Shown piece after piece: positions 7,427 to 14,029 of a DNA stretch of 16,494 nt. The notes under the pieces are model-generated. The model worked only from the letters and a program-made list of their open reading frames with translations, did not search any database and had not been told where the DNA came from. This DNA is from an uncultured Solobacterium sp. (GTDB taxonomy: Bacteria; Bacillota_I; Bacilli_A; Erysipelotrichales; Erysipelotrichaceae). Position 1 is the first letter of the stretch, and each line of letters begins with the position of its first letter. Made by a program: the position numbers and the translations under genes. Where the stretch lies: the NCBI GenBank assembly GCA_938041275.1, contig CALISH010000023.1, positions 1-16,494 on the forward strand, in the 5' to 3' direction.

Positions 7427-7456
7427 GATTATTCACCTTTTTCTAAATAAAATCGA

Positions 7457-7486
7457 ATTATATTTATGGTTAAATACTAGTTGCAA
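7457..7486 (-). promoter_or_regulatory. Promoter of the MBL-fold hydrolase gene
   Basis: On the minus strand TTGCAA (-35, 7486-7481) and a perfect TATAAT (-10, 7462-7457) are separated by 18 nt. They lie between the rpsU terminator and the gene. A second TATAAT at 7496-7491 lacks a partner -35. Confidence 0.65.
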
Positions 7487-7520
7487 ATTAATTATAACAA
7501 ACTCAAATCAAGATAGTACA

Positions 7521-7551
7521 AAAAACATAAAAAAAGAAATGCTTACGCACT
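7521..7551 (-). terminator. Rho-independent terminator of rpsU
   Basis: A short 5-bp stem (7538-7542 with 7547-7551, one G-U pair) carries a 4-nt loop. It is followed on the minus strand by a long T-rich stretch including seven consecutive Ts. It starts 2 nt after the rpsU stop codon. The stem is weak but the T tract is strong. Confidence 0.7.
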
Positions 7552-7553
7552 CC

Positions 7554-7736
7554 TTATTTTCCTCTTCTTCTCGCTTTACGAGCAGCTTCGATCTTAAGCT
7601 TTCTCTTAACACCAGGCTTAACGTAGTACTCTCTCTTACGAGCTTCGGCGAGGGTTCCATTGCGGGATACCTGACGCTTGAAACGGCGTAGCGCATCATC
7701 CAAATTCTCATTTTCTTTGAGGACGACTCTAGACAT
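7554..7736 (-). CDS. rpsU: 30S ribosomal protein S21
   Basis: A 60-residue, very basic protein, MSRVVLKENENLDDALRRF at the start and KARRRGK at the end, the full-length form of bS21. It binds the 30S subunit near the anti-Shine-Dalgarno end of 16S rRNA and supports initiation. An AGGGGGG tract 6 nt before the ATG serves as ribosome binding site. It is a monocistronic unit here, with promoter at 7772-7800 and terminator at 7521-7551. The common downstream partner yqeY is absent. Confidence 0.98.
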   Translation of the reverse strand: MSRVVLKENENLDDALRRFKRQVSRNGTLAEARKREYYVKPGVKRKLKIEAARKARRRGK

Positions 7737-7771
7737 TCCTAACCCCCCTTTCTCTTTTATAAAGCATTAGT

Positions 7772-7800
7772 ATCATACCAAATCCATTACACCATTGCAA
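7772..7800 (-). promoter_or_regulatory. Promoter of rpsU
   Basis: On the minus strand TTGCAA (7800-7795) and TATGAT (7777-7772) are spaced by exactly 17 nt, with TGG forming an extended -10. The predicted start is near 7765, about 29 nt before the ATG. The stretch 7801-7858 upstream is AT-rich and shows nothing else recognisable. Confidence 0.75.
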
Positions 7801-7858
7801 GATATTTATACGATTATTACACAGGTTTTTTACGTAATTATGATATAAATCTCCTATC

Positions 7859-7900
7859 AAAAAGCAGATACATTTTCAATTACGAAAATATCTGCTTTTT
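7859..7900 (-). terminator. Terminator at the end of the CNNM-rsmE-murE-deoC operon
   Basis: Arms 7859-7870 and 7889-7900 pair perfectly over 12 bp. A further 5-bp inner stem (7873-7877 with 7884-7888) continues past a 2-nt bulge. The arms themselves carry A and T runs, so the minus-strand transcript ends in five Us. It starts 25 nt after the deoC stop codon. The structure looks bidirectional, but no plus-strand gene is upstream. Confidence 0.85.
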
Positions 7901-7925
7901 TGTTCATTCACTTTGCGAATAGGAA

Positions 7926-8567
7926 TTACTCTTTAATTAATTCAACGCCAGCAGATGCTCCGATACGCTCTGCACCAGCTTCAATCATTGCCTTAAAGTC
8001 TTCCTTTGTACGAACACCACCAGAAGCCTTTACCTTTAAACGATCACCAACAGTTTCCTTCATGAGCTTAACATCTTCAACCGTTGCACCACCTGTCGAA
8101 AAACCAGTGGATGTCTTCACGAAATCAGCACCAGCTGCTTCGGCATCCTTACATGCACGTACCTTTTCTTCATCTGTTAAAAGACATGTTTCGATAATTA
8201 CCTTCAGTGTTAAATTACCACATGCATTCTTAATCTGACGAATTTCATTGGTTACATAAATATCATCATGGTCTTTTAATTTACCAACGTTGATAACCAT
8301 ATCAACTTCTTGTGCACCCTTTTCGATTGCGTCCTTTGTTTCAAACACTTTTGCTTCTGTTGTCATTGCTCCTAATGGAAAGCCCACAACGACACATAGT
8401 TTTACATCAGAACCTGCTAATGCAGCCTTAGCTGTTGGAATCCAACATGGATTGATACAAACTGACGCAAAATCATTTGCGACAGCTTCTTCACACAACT
8501 TTATAATCTGATCACTTGTTGCGTTAGGTTTTAAAATTGTATGGTCGATATACTTACTCGGTTTCAT
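7926..8567 (-). CDS. deoC: Deoxyribose-phosphate aldolase
   Basis: A 213-residue DERA enzyme that splits 2-deoxyribose 5-phosphate into glyceraldehyde 3-phosphate and acetaldehyde, the last step of deoxynucleoside catabolism. Catalytic residues are seen: the Schiff-base Lys151 in FVKTSTGFS, Lys180 in VKASGGV and Asp89 in EVDMVINVG. The length matches short bacterial DeoC. AAGGAGG (8579-8573) lies 5 nt before the ATG, which is 14 nt inside the end of murE, so the two are translationally coupled. No other deo genes are present, although cdd elsewhere in the window feeds the same salvage network. Linkage to murE has no obvious functional logic. Confidence 0.97.
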   Translation of the reverse strand: MKPSKYIDHTILKPNATSDQIIKLCEEAVANDFASVCINPCWIPTAKAALAGSDVKLCVVVGFPLGAMTTEAKVFETKDAIEKGAQEVDMVINVGKLKDHDDIYVTNEIRQIKNACGNLTLKVIIETCLLTDEEKVRACKDAEAAGADFVKTSTGFSTGGATVEDVKLMKETVGDRLKVKASGGVRTKEDFKAMIEAGAERIGASAGVELIKE

Positions 8568-10023
8568 CTAGTCCTCCTTCATCACCAAAATAATATTTCT
8601 TCAATACTTCATGGCAGATGACATCATCACCTTCATAGGGCTCACGTCCAAATTCACGAGCCATGAACTTTTCATTGCCTTTTCCTAATACTAAAATGGT
8701 ATCTCCTTCTGAGCATAGTTCAACTGACTGTCGAATCGCATCATAGCGATCTTCGATAATCACATAATTCTTATGATGTATACCTTTGGCAATATCTTCA
8801 GCGATTTCACGTACGCTTTCACCACGTGAGTCATCTTCCGTTAGGATAATCATATCACAATAGCGGTCTAATATCTCACCGAATATTGGACGCTTCGCCG
8901 TATCACGCTTACCTGCACTACCTGTAATCGCAATAATACGACAATCCTTTGGTGTAATGGAAGAAGCGTATTGGCATACCTTTTCAATACCATCTGCAGT
9001 ATGCGCAAAGTCTACAATAAGATTAAACGGTTGACCATCTTGAATACGCTCCATTCTACCTTCAACCTGGTTTAAGTGCTGAATATATCCTGCAATATCA
9101 TCCATGGATACACCCTTTTGACGTACTGCCACAATCGCAGCTACAAGGTTATAGATATTAAAACGTGCAATGAGATTTGACTCTAAACGATAGTCCTGAT
9201 CATTTACACGCAAAGTAAAACGCGTACTATCTTTCAACAGATGATAATCTGTAACACGATAATCAGCCTCATGATCGATACCATACGTGAATACCTTCGC
9301 TTGTGTATCTTGTACGATCTTCATACCGCTCGGATCATCAACGTTTACAATCGCTATCGCCTCTTCTTTCAACTGATCAAACAGTTTCTTTTTCGCATTA
9401 AAATAGTTTGTCATCGTACCATGATAATCTAAGTGGTCATGCGTCAGATTTGTAAAGATTGCGACATCAAAGTCTATCGCATCCAATCTCCCTTGATCAA
9501 TTGCGATAGAAGAAGCCTCATAGGCACAGTTCTTAATTCCTGCATCTACCATATCACGCAAGATGCCATGTACTTCATCGATATTTGGTGAAGCGACAAG
9601 CGGTGGTAGTTTTACATTGTTATATTCAATGGAAATTGTGCCAACATATGCAGTCGGTTCAATCTGATTTAATATATTACGAATAATCCAAGCAACGGAT
9701 GACTTACCATTTGTACCAGTTACACCATACATCGTCATGTGATGACTAGGATAATCGTAAAAACTATCTGCGACCTGATTAAAGACATGTACGACATCCT
9801 TCACCTTGATGTACGTAACATCAGGATTAATCTTTTCTAACGGCTCACTATGTACAATGACAATTGCACCATTTGCAATCGCTTCATCAATATGTTCATG
9901 ACCATCATTTACGAGCCCTTTGACACAGAAAAAGATTGAGTCTGGTCGTTTCTTACGGCTATCATCCATCAAACTCTTAATTTCTATATCCGGTACATTT
10001 TCAAAAAAATCTGTTAGTTTCAT
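8554..10023 (-). CDS. murE: Mur ligase, UDP-MurNAc-tripeptide synthetase (MurE)
   Basis: A 489-residue Mur ligase that adds the third amino acid to UDP-MurNAc-L-Ala-D-Glu in the cytoplasm. The Mur_ligase N-terminal domain (about 15-90) is followed by the P-loop GVTGTNGKSS (100-109) and the central-domain motif DHLDYHGTMTNYFNAK. The carbamylated lysine is probably Lys211. The C-terminal domain holds ITGSAGKRDTAKRP (367-379) and LGKGNEKF (446-453, usually GKGHE). The residues that choose the third amino acid read DDSR (397-400), where DAP enzymes have DNPR and lysine enzymes usually DNPA or DDPN. The proline is lost and the arginine kept, so DAP versus lysine versus another amino acid cannot be called. 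It follows rsmE by 12 nt and overlaps deoC. Confidence 0.92.
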   Translation of the reverse strand: MKLTDFFENVPDIEIKSLMDDSRKKRPDSIFFCVKGLVNDGHEHIDEAIANGAIVIVHSEPLEKINPDVTYIKVKDVVHVFNQVADSFYDYPSHHMTMYGVTGTNGKSSVAWIIRNILNQIEPTAYVGTISIEYNNVKLPPLVASPNIDEVHGILRDMVDAGIKNCAYEASSIAIDQGRLDAIDFDVAIFTNLTHDHLDYHGTMTNYFNAKKKLFDQLKEEAIAIVNVDDPSGMKIVQDTQAKVFTYGIDHEADYRVTDYHLLKDSTRFTLRVNDQDYRLESNLIARFNIYNLVAAIVAVRQKGVSMDDIAGYIQHLNQVEGRMERIQDGQPFNLIVDFAHTADGIEKVCQYASSITPKDCRIIAITGSAGKRDTAKRPIFGEILDRYCDMIILTEDDSRGESVREIAEDIAKGIHHKNYVIIEDRYDAIRQSVELCSEGDTILVLGKGNEKFMAREFGREPYEGDDVICHEVLKKYYFGDEGGLDETE

Positions 10024-10035
10024 TTGTCTTACCTT

Positions 10036-10770
10036 TTATTCAAGTGTATTCTCATGTGCTTCATTTTGTTCACTAATAACAGCACATGCATACATCGCTG
10101 CCGTTTCTGCTCTTAAGATACGTTTCCCTAATGTAATGGCTTCAAAACCATTCTGTGCTAAAAACTCTACTTCCTCAGATGCAAAGCCACCCTCTGGTCC
10201 TATCACAAACGTGATGGATTTTCCTGGTGATAATACTTCTGTCAAAAATTTTGATTTAGAATATGCATTTTCATAAGGCAAAACATTAACATCAGAACGA
10301 TAATTCACTAAATCTTTTAGTTGCACGATTGACGTAATTTCCGGAATACGATTTCGTTTACATTGTTCTGCTGCTTCTTGAAGAATATCGATTCGACGTG
10401 CTTGTTGTTTATCTTCTTTTTCTTTCTTAGCACGCACAACACAACGTATGGATTCAAATGGAACAATACGTGTTACACCAAGTTCACAAGCCTTCTGTAA
10501 TACAAGTTCAAACTTTTCCTTGCGGATCAGTCCCATCGCAAGTGTTACTTCAACACCAATCTCATTGATACGATTATCCTTCTCTAAGACCATCGCAACA
10601 AAGTCTTTTCCCTTGTTATAGGCATCCGCAAAATACCCAATTCCATCATAAACTAATCGTATCTTTTCATGATGTAAACGAACAACATTCTTAGCGTGAT
10701 GTGCTTGGTCCTTATTAAAGATGTATTCTTGACCAACCACAAGTGGTGTATCACTGAAGTATTGTTGCAT
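10036..10770 (-). CDS. rsmE: 16S rRNA m3U1498 methyltransferase
   Basis: A 244-residue SPOUT-fold methyltransferase that uses S-adenosylmethionine to methylate N3 of U1498 in helix 44 of 16S rRNA. The knot signature is present: FVIGPEGGFASEEVEF (GPEGGF at 191-196) and LGKRILRAETAAMYA (about 214-228). The N-terminal PUA-like part begins MQQYFSDTP. An upstream in-frame ATG at 10782 would place the GGAGGAG ribosome binding site (10779-10773) inside the gene, so ATG at 10770 is chosen. It lies 29 nt after the CNNM gene and 12 nt before murE. Confidence 0.95.
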   Translation of the reverse strand: MQQYFSDTPLVVGQEYIFNKDQAHHAKNVVRLHHEKIRLVYDGIGYFADAYNKGKDFVAMVLEKDNRINEIGVEVTLAMGLIRKEKFELVLQKACELGVTRIVPFESIRCVVRAKKEKEDKQQARRIDILQEAAEQCKRNRIPEITSIVQLKDLVNYRSDVNVLPYENAYSKSKFLTEVLSPGKSITFVIGPEGGFASEEVEFLAQNGFEAITLGKRILRAETAAMYACAVISEQNEAHENTLE

Positions 10771-10799
10771 AACTCCTCCCATAATCGAAAAGAAAACGA

Positions 10800-12065
10800 T
10801 TACTCGTCTTCTTTATCTGTTTCTGTTTCTTGAATTGTTACTTTAACCTGTAACACTGTTCTTTGGTCTGCTTCTGTTACTGTAACATGCAGATTCTTAT
10901 AATCAAATGACTCTCCAACCTCAGGGATATGACCAAGACGATAAATCACCCAACCAGAGACAGAGATATAACCTTCATCTTCATCATCATCTTCGATGTC
11001 GAAACGATCAAACATATCATCCACTTCTGCATCACCTTTAATGAGGTATGTTGTATCATTGATTTTTGTGTAAAACTCTTCGACAATATCATGTTCATCC
11101 CAAATTTCACCTACGAGTTCTTCGATGATATCTTCGACAGTAATAATACCATCTGTACCACCAAATTCATCTAGGACAACAGCCATATGTGTCTTGTTTG
11201 TTTGTAGTTTCTTTAATAATTGAGAAATCTTTGTGTTTGGACTTGTATAAACAACCGGTTTAACAATCTTACGCAAAGATGTTTGATTGCGATAAATCAA
11301 CTCATAGAAATCCTTTTCGTGAATGACACCGATGATATGGTCAATTGAAGACTCATACACAGGTAAACGTGAATAAGAATTCATACGATATACTTCTTCA
11401 ATCTTTTCAATTGGATCATTAATATCTACCGCAATAATATCAACACGCGGTGTGAATACATCCATAACTTCAAGATCGTTAAACTCAATCGCTGCAGAAA
11501 TCAAGTCAGACTCATGTTCTTCTAGGTCCCCATCCTTTTCTGCCTCATCGACCATCGTAATCAATTCATCTGCGATATCAGAATCATCTTCTTCGATATG
11601 AATCACCTTACTTACAATCCATTGCCAACCTAGCATCAACCAAGTAATCGGTGTTAGTAATACTTGTACTAACTTTACAAATCCAACTGTATATATCGCA
11701 ACCTTTTCAGGGAATTGCTTTGCAAGTGACTTCGGTGTAATCTCACCAAATACCAATACTAGGATTGTAATGACTGCTGTTGATACAGTTGGGCCATTTG
11801 TACCAACCCACATTGTAAATAACAATGTACCTACAGTCGCTGTAATAATGTTAACAACATTATTACCAATTAACGCTGTGACTAAAAAGCGATCAAAGTT
11901 TTCAAGAACCTTTAGTACTTCACCTGCTTTTTCCTCACCATCACTATACATATTCTTTAGGCGAATCTTATTCGCTACAGAATATGCTGTTTCTATAGCC
12001 GAAAAAAGACCCGAAAAGAAAACAAGCACAATAATCGCTAGAATATACTGTCCTGCTTGATTCAT
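10800..12065 (-). CDS. CNNM/CorB-HlyC family membrane protein (DUF21-CBS-CorC)
   Basis: A 421-residue membrane protein. The N-terminal CNNM (DUF21) domain has about four hydrophobic segments (roughly 5-27, 60-85, 95-115 and 125-150) and the conserved GNNVVNI (67-73) and FGEITPKSLA (106-115). A pair of CBS domains follows (about 205-265 and 272-325, with the hallmark DEFGGTDGIITVEDIIEE), and a CorC_HlyC domain closes it (about 336-412). Homologues are annotated as hemolysin-like, but structural and genetic work on CorB/CNNM proteins links the family to Mg2+ (or other divalent cation) export. The hemolysin label is misleading. Its leader is about 97 nt long and unusual. It is the first gene of the operon with rsmE, murE and deoC. 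The ribosome binding site (AGTGAG) is only fair. Confidence 0.93.
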   Translation of the reverse strand: MNQAGQYILAIIVLVFFSGLFSAIETAYSVANKIRLKNMYSDGEEKAGEVLKVLENFDRFLVTALIGNNVVNIITATVGTLLFTMWVGTNGPTVSTAVITILVLVFGEITPKSLAKQFPEKVAIYTVGFVKLVQVLLTPITWLMLGWQWIVSKVIHIEEDDSDIADELITMVDEAEKDGDLEEHESDLISAAIEFNDLEVMDVFTPRVDIIAVDINDPIEKIEEVYRMNSYSRLPVYESSIDHIIGVIHEKDFYELIYRNQTSLRKIVKPVVYTSPNTKISQLLKKLQTNKTHMAVVLDEFGGTDGIITVEDIIEELVGEIWDEHDIVEEFYTKINDTTYLIKGDAEVDDMFDRFDIEDDDEDEGYISVSGWVIYRLGHIPEVGESFDYKNLHVTVTEADQRTVLQVKVTIQETETDKEDE

Positions 12066-12136
12066 ATGCGGATCTCACTTTCATTTTTCATTTTAATACA
12101 TATATTGCCTTCCGGCGGAACTGATGAACCCTCCAA
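12062..12136 (-). other. Possible short upstream ORF overlapping the CNNM start
   Basis: The CNNM leader is open in one frame from 12145 to a TGA at 12064-12062. That TGA overlaps the CNNM ATG as ATGA. Possible starts are TTG at 12136 or GTG at 12145, and an AAAGGTGA lies just upstream. From the TTG the peptide would be 24 residues, including SSVPPEGNICIKMKN. The start codon is weak and no homologue is known to me, so this may be chance. A near-palindrome TTCCGCCGGAA sits inside it. Confidence 0.3.
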
Positions 12137-12168
12137 AATAAACACTCACCTTTCTTACTAATGTTGGA

Positions 12169-12198
12169 ATTATACCACAATAGTGAAAAATCATGCAA
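12169..12198 (-). promoter_or_regulatory. Promoter of the CNNM-rsmE-murE-deoC operon
   Basis: On the minus strand a perfect TATAAT (12174-12169) is preceded by TGG (extended -10). The best -35, TTGCAT (12198-12193, 18 nt spacing), lies inside the terminator hairpin of the preceding gene. The predicted start is near 12162, giving a leader of about 97 nt. Confidence 0.65.
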
Positions 12199-12208
12199 TA
12201 AAGCATGA
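12186..12208 (-). terminator. Terminator of the small Cys-rich protein gene
   Basis: Perfect 6-bp arms TCATGC (12191-12196) and GCATGA (12203-12208) with a 6-nt loop are followed on the minus strand by five Ts (12190-12186). It overlaps the -35 of the next promoter. Confidence 0.7.
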
Positions 12209-12221
12209 AAATATATCAAAT

Positions 12222-12443
12222 TTATTTCTTTTGAAAGACATTCATATTCACATGACAATGAGGACAAACAGGCTTTTCAAAACTTACAGTATATCCACAT
12301 TCCGAACAATCGCACTTCGGTAAATAGACAATTCCATTTACATTACTTTCATCAACACGTGTATGATGGATCCAATGCGGTAATCGTTTCTGTAAAGATG
12401 CCATCGCTGATTCATTTTTATTAACTTTTACACCAGATGCCAT
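12222..12443 (-). CDS. Small putative zinc-ribbon protein, function unknown
   Basis: A 73-residue soluble protein. The C-terminal half holds two cysteine clusters, KCDCSECGY and CPHCHVNM, which fit a small zinc ribbon. The N-terminal half is polar and has ASLQKRLPHWIHHTRVDES. I do not recognise the family. The frame extends to a GTG at 12455, but AAGGTGGG (12457-12450) 6-8 nt before the ATG at 12443 makes that ATG the better start. It forms its own unit, between the terminator of the glucosidase gene and a terminator at 12186-12208. A role in metal binding or as a nucleic-acid or protein adaptor is only a guess. Confidence 0.7.
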   Translation of the reverse strand: MASGVKVNKNESAMASLQKRLPHWIHHTRVDESNVNGIVYLPKCDCSECGYTVSFEKPVCPHCHVNMNVFQKK

Positions 12444-12466
12444 ATCGAAACCCACCTTTCCCTTTC

Positions 12467-12472
12467 ATTATA
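12467..12472 (-). promoter_or_regulatory. Possible -10 of the small Cys-rich protein gene
   Basis: A perfect TATAAT on the minus strand lies 23 nt upstream of the ATG. No good -35 is found at 16-18 nt; a TTTTCA sits 22 nt upstream. It lies between the preceding terminator and the gene. Confidence 0.4.
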
Positions 12473-12507
12473 TCGGATATCATTTCATGCATTTTGAAAA
12501 GTATATG

Positions 12508-12533
12508 AAAAGTCGCATAGTGAGTATGCGACT
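12508..12533 (-). terminator. Terminator of the PTS-glucosidase unit
   Basis: Perfect 9-bp arms AGTCGCATA (12511-12519) and TATGCGACT (12525-12533) with a 5-nt loop overlap the stop codon of the glucosidase gene. The T tract on the minus strand is short (four Ts), so termination may be incomplete. Confidence 0.75.
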
Positions 12534-13986
12534 AGTCTAGATCTTCTCCATTTGTTTCAATTACTTTCTTATACCAATAGAAACTATCTTTACGATATCT
12601 CTTAAGCGTTCCATTTCCTAAATCGTCTTGATCAACATAGATAAATCCATAACGTTTTGACATCTGGTTTGTACTAGCACTTATTAAGTCAATCGGTGCC
12701 CAACTTGTATAACCCATCAAATCAACGCCGTCATCGATAGCTCTTGCAATTGCTTCAAAATGAGAGCGGAAATAATCAACACGATACGAATCATGAACTG
12801 TATAATCATCCTCTAATACATCCTTCATTCCTAAACCATTTTCCACAATAAAGAGTGGTTTTTTATAACGGTCATACAATTCAACTAAAGAAGTACGCAG
12901 TCCTTCCGGATCAATTTGCCAACCCCATTCATTAGCCTTTAGATATGGATTTTTAACACCTAAGACTGTATTGCCTAGTGTTCTTTCAGCATTAGGATCA
13001 ACAGATTCTGCTAATGACATATAGTAACTAAAAGAAACAAAATCAACAGTGTATTTCTGAATCAAATCTAAATCACCATCAACAATGACTGGTAAACAAT
13101 TTTCTTTTTCTAATCTACGTAACATCAAACGTGGATATTCACCAAATACCTGTACATCAGCAAATTCTAAATTCTCTAGATTTCTACGAAGAGTTGCATA
13201 CACATCTTCAGGTTTACATGTTAAAGGATATGCAGTTAATTTCGTTACCATCAAACCCATCTTGGCATCAGGAACAATTTCACGTAACGCTTTAGTCGCA
13301 AGTGCCCCTGCAACAAATTGATGGTGTGCAGCCTGATAGCAACAGCTCAAAAAATCACGCTCCGTACAAAGTTCAGGAATGATACCAGCCGTTGTAAATG
13401 AGTGACGTATGATAGAGTCAACTTCATTAAAATTGAGCCATAATTTTACATATTTACCAAAATATGTAAAGCATGTTTTTGCAAAACGAACAAAGCAGTC
13501 AATCACACGTCTGTCATACCATCCATTATATGAAGTAGCCAAATGTAATGGCATTTCATAATGAGACAGTGTTACGAGTGGTTCAATATTTAAGCGTTTC
13601 ATCTCTTGGAAGATATCTTCGTAAAAATGTACACCTTCCATATTTGGTTCCTCTTCTTCACCCGTAGGATATAGTCGTGTCCACGCAATAGAAATACGTA
13701 GAACCTTGAATCCCATCTCTGCAAATAAAGCTAAATCTTCTTTGTAGTGATGATATTGGTCAATACCTCTCATCTTAGGATAATAAGTTTTATCCTTAGC
13801 ATTTAAAGCTTCGTTAATTGCCGCAATACTAATTGCAACATTCTTACTATAATCCTTAACATCTACATTTGGTTTATAGGTAGCGACATCTGCTACACTT
13901 GGCCCTTTACCGCCAAGATTCCAACCACCTTCAACTTGATTGGCAGCAGTTGCGCCACCCCACAAAAATCCTTTAGGAAATTTCAT
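12532..13986 (-). CDS. 6-phospho-beta-glucosidase, glycoside hydrolase family 1
   Basis: A 484-residue GH1 enzyme that hydrolyses phosphorylated beta-glucosides (such as cellobiose 6-phosphate or aryl-beta-glucoside 6-phosphates) brought in by the PTS. The N-terminal GH1 signature FPKGFLWGGATAANQVEGGW starts at residue 3. The acid/base Glu188 lies in NFNEV and the nucleophile Glu382 in VENGLG. The 6-phosphate loop SASTNQMSKRYGFIYVD gives Ser436, Lys444 and Tyr446, the phosphate-binding set that separates this group from plain beta-glucosidases. It is 41 nt downstream of the EIIBC gene, with a terminator-like hairpin between. The exact sugar is unknown. bglA is a likely symbol, but ascB and bglH are equally possible. 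Confidence 0.95.
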   Translation of the reverse strand: MKFPKGFLWGGATAANQVEGGWNLGGKGPSVADVATYKPNVDVKDYSKNVAISIAAINEALNAKDKTYYPKMRGIDQYHHYKEDLALFAEMGFKVLRISIAWTRLYPTGEEEEPNMEGVHFYEDIFQEMKRLNIEPLVTLSHYEMPLHLATSYNGWYDRRVIDCFVRFAKTCFTYFGKYVKLWLNFNEVDSIIRHSFTTAGIIPELCTERDFLSCCYQAAHHQFVAGALATKALREIVPDAKMGLMVTKLTAYPLTCKPEDVYATLRRNLENLEFADVQVFGEYPRLMLRRLEKENCLPVIVDGDLDLIQKYTVDFVSFSYYMSLAESVDPNAERTLGNTVLGVKNPYLKANEWGWQIDPEGLRTSLVELYDRYKKPLFIVENGLGMKDVLEDDYTVHDSYRVDYFRSHFEAIARAIDDGVDLMGYTSWAPIDLISASTNQMSKRYGFIYVDQDDLGNGTLKRYRKDSFYWYKKVIETNGEDLD

Positions 13987-14002
13987 CTTTTACCTACTTT
14001 CT

Positions 14003-14029
14003 AAAAATAGCTATCCGAAGATAGCTATT
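14003..14029 (-). terminator. Intercistronic terminator-like hairpin between PTS and glucosidase genes
   Basis: Perfect 10-bp arms AATAGCTATC (14006-14015) and GATAGCTATT (14020-14029) carry a UUCG tetraloop on the minus-strand transcript and run into a UUUUUAG tail. It starts inside the PTS stop codon and precedes the next gene by about 15 nt. It looks like a partial terminator or 3'-end stabiliser that sets the transport-to-hydrolase ratio. Confidence 0.8.

Noticed and set aside
7425..7711. Open frames on both strands overlapping rpsU
   Set aside because: They overlap ribosomal protein S21, which is unmistakable, and only extend through AT-rich flanks.
7900..8238. 112-codon plus-strand open frame
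   Set aside because: It is antisense to deoC, whose catalytic residues are all present.
9920..10276. 118-codon plus-strand open frame spanning the murE-rsmE junction
   Set aside because: Both genes on the other strand are clear, and the translation is hydrophobic and Ser-rich without a family match.
12066..12162. M-box or Mn2+ riboswitch before the CNNM gene
   Set aside because: The leader is too short for an M-box, and no conserved riboswitch core was recognised.
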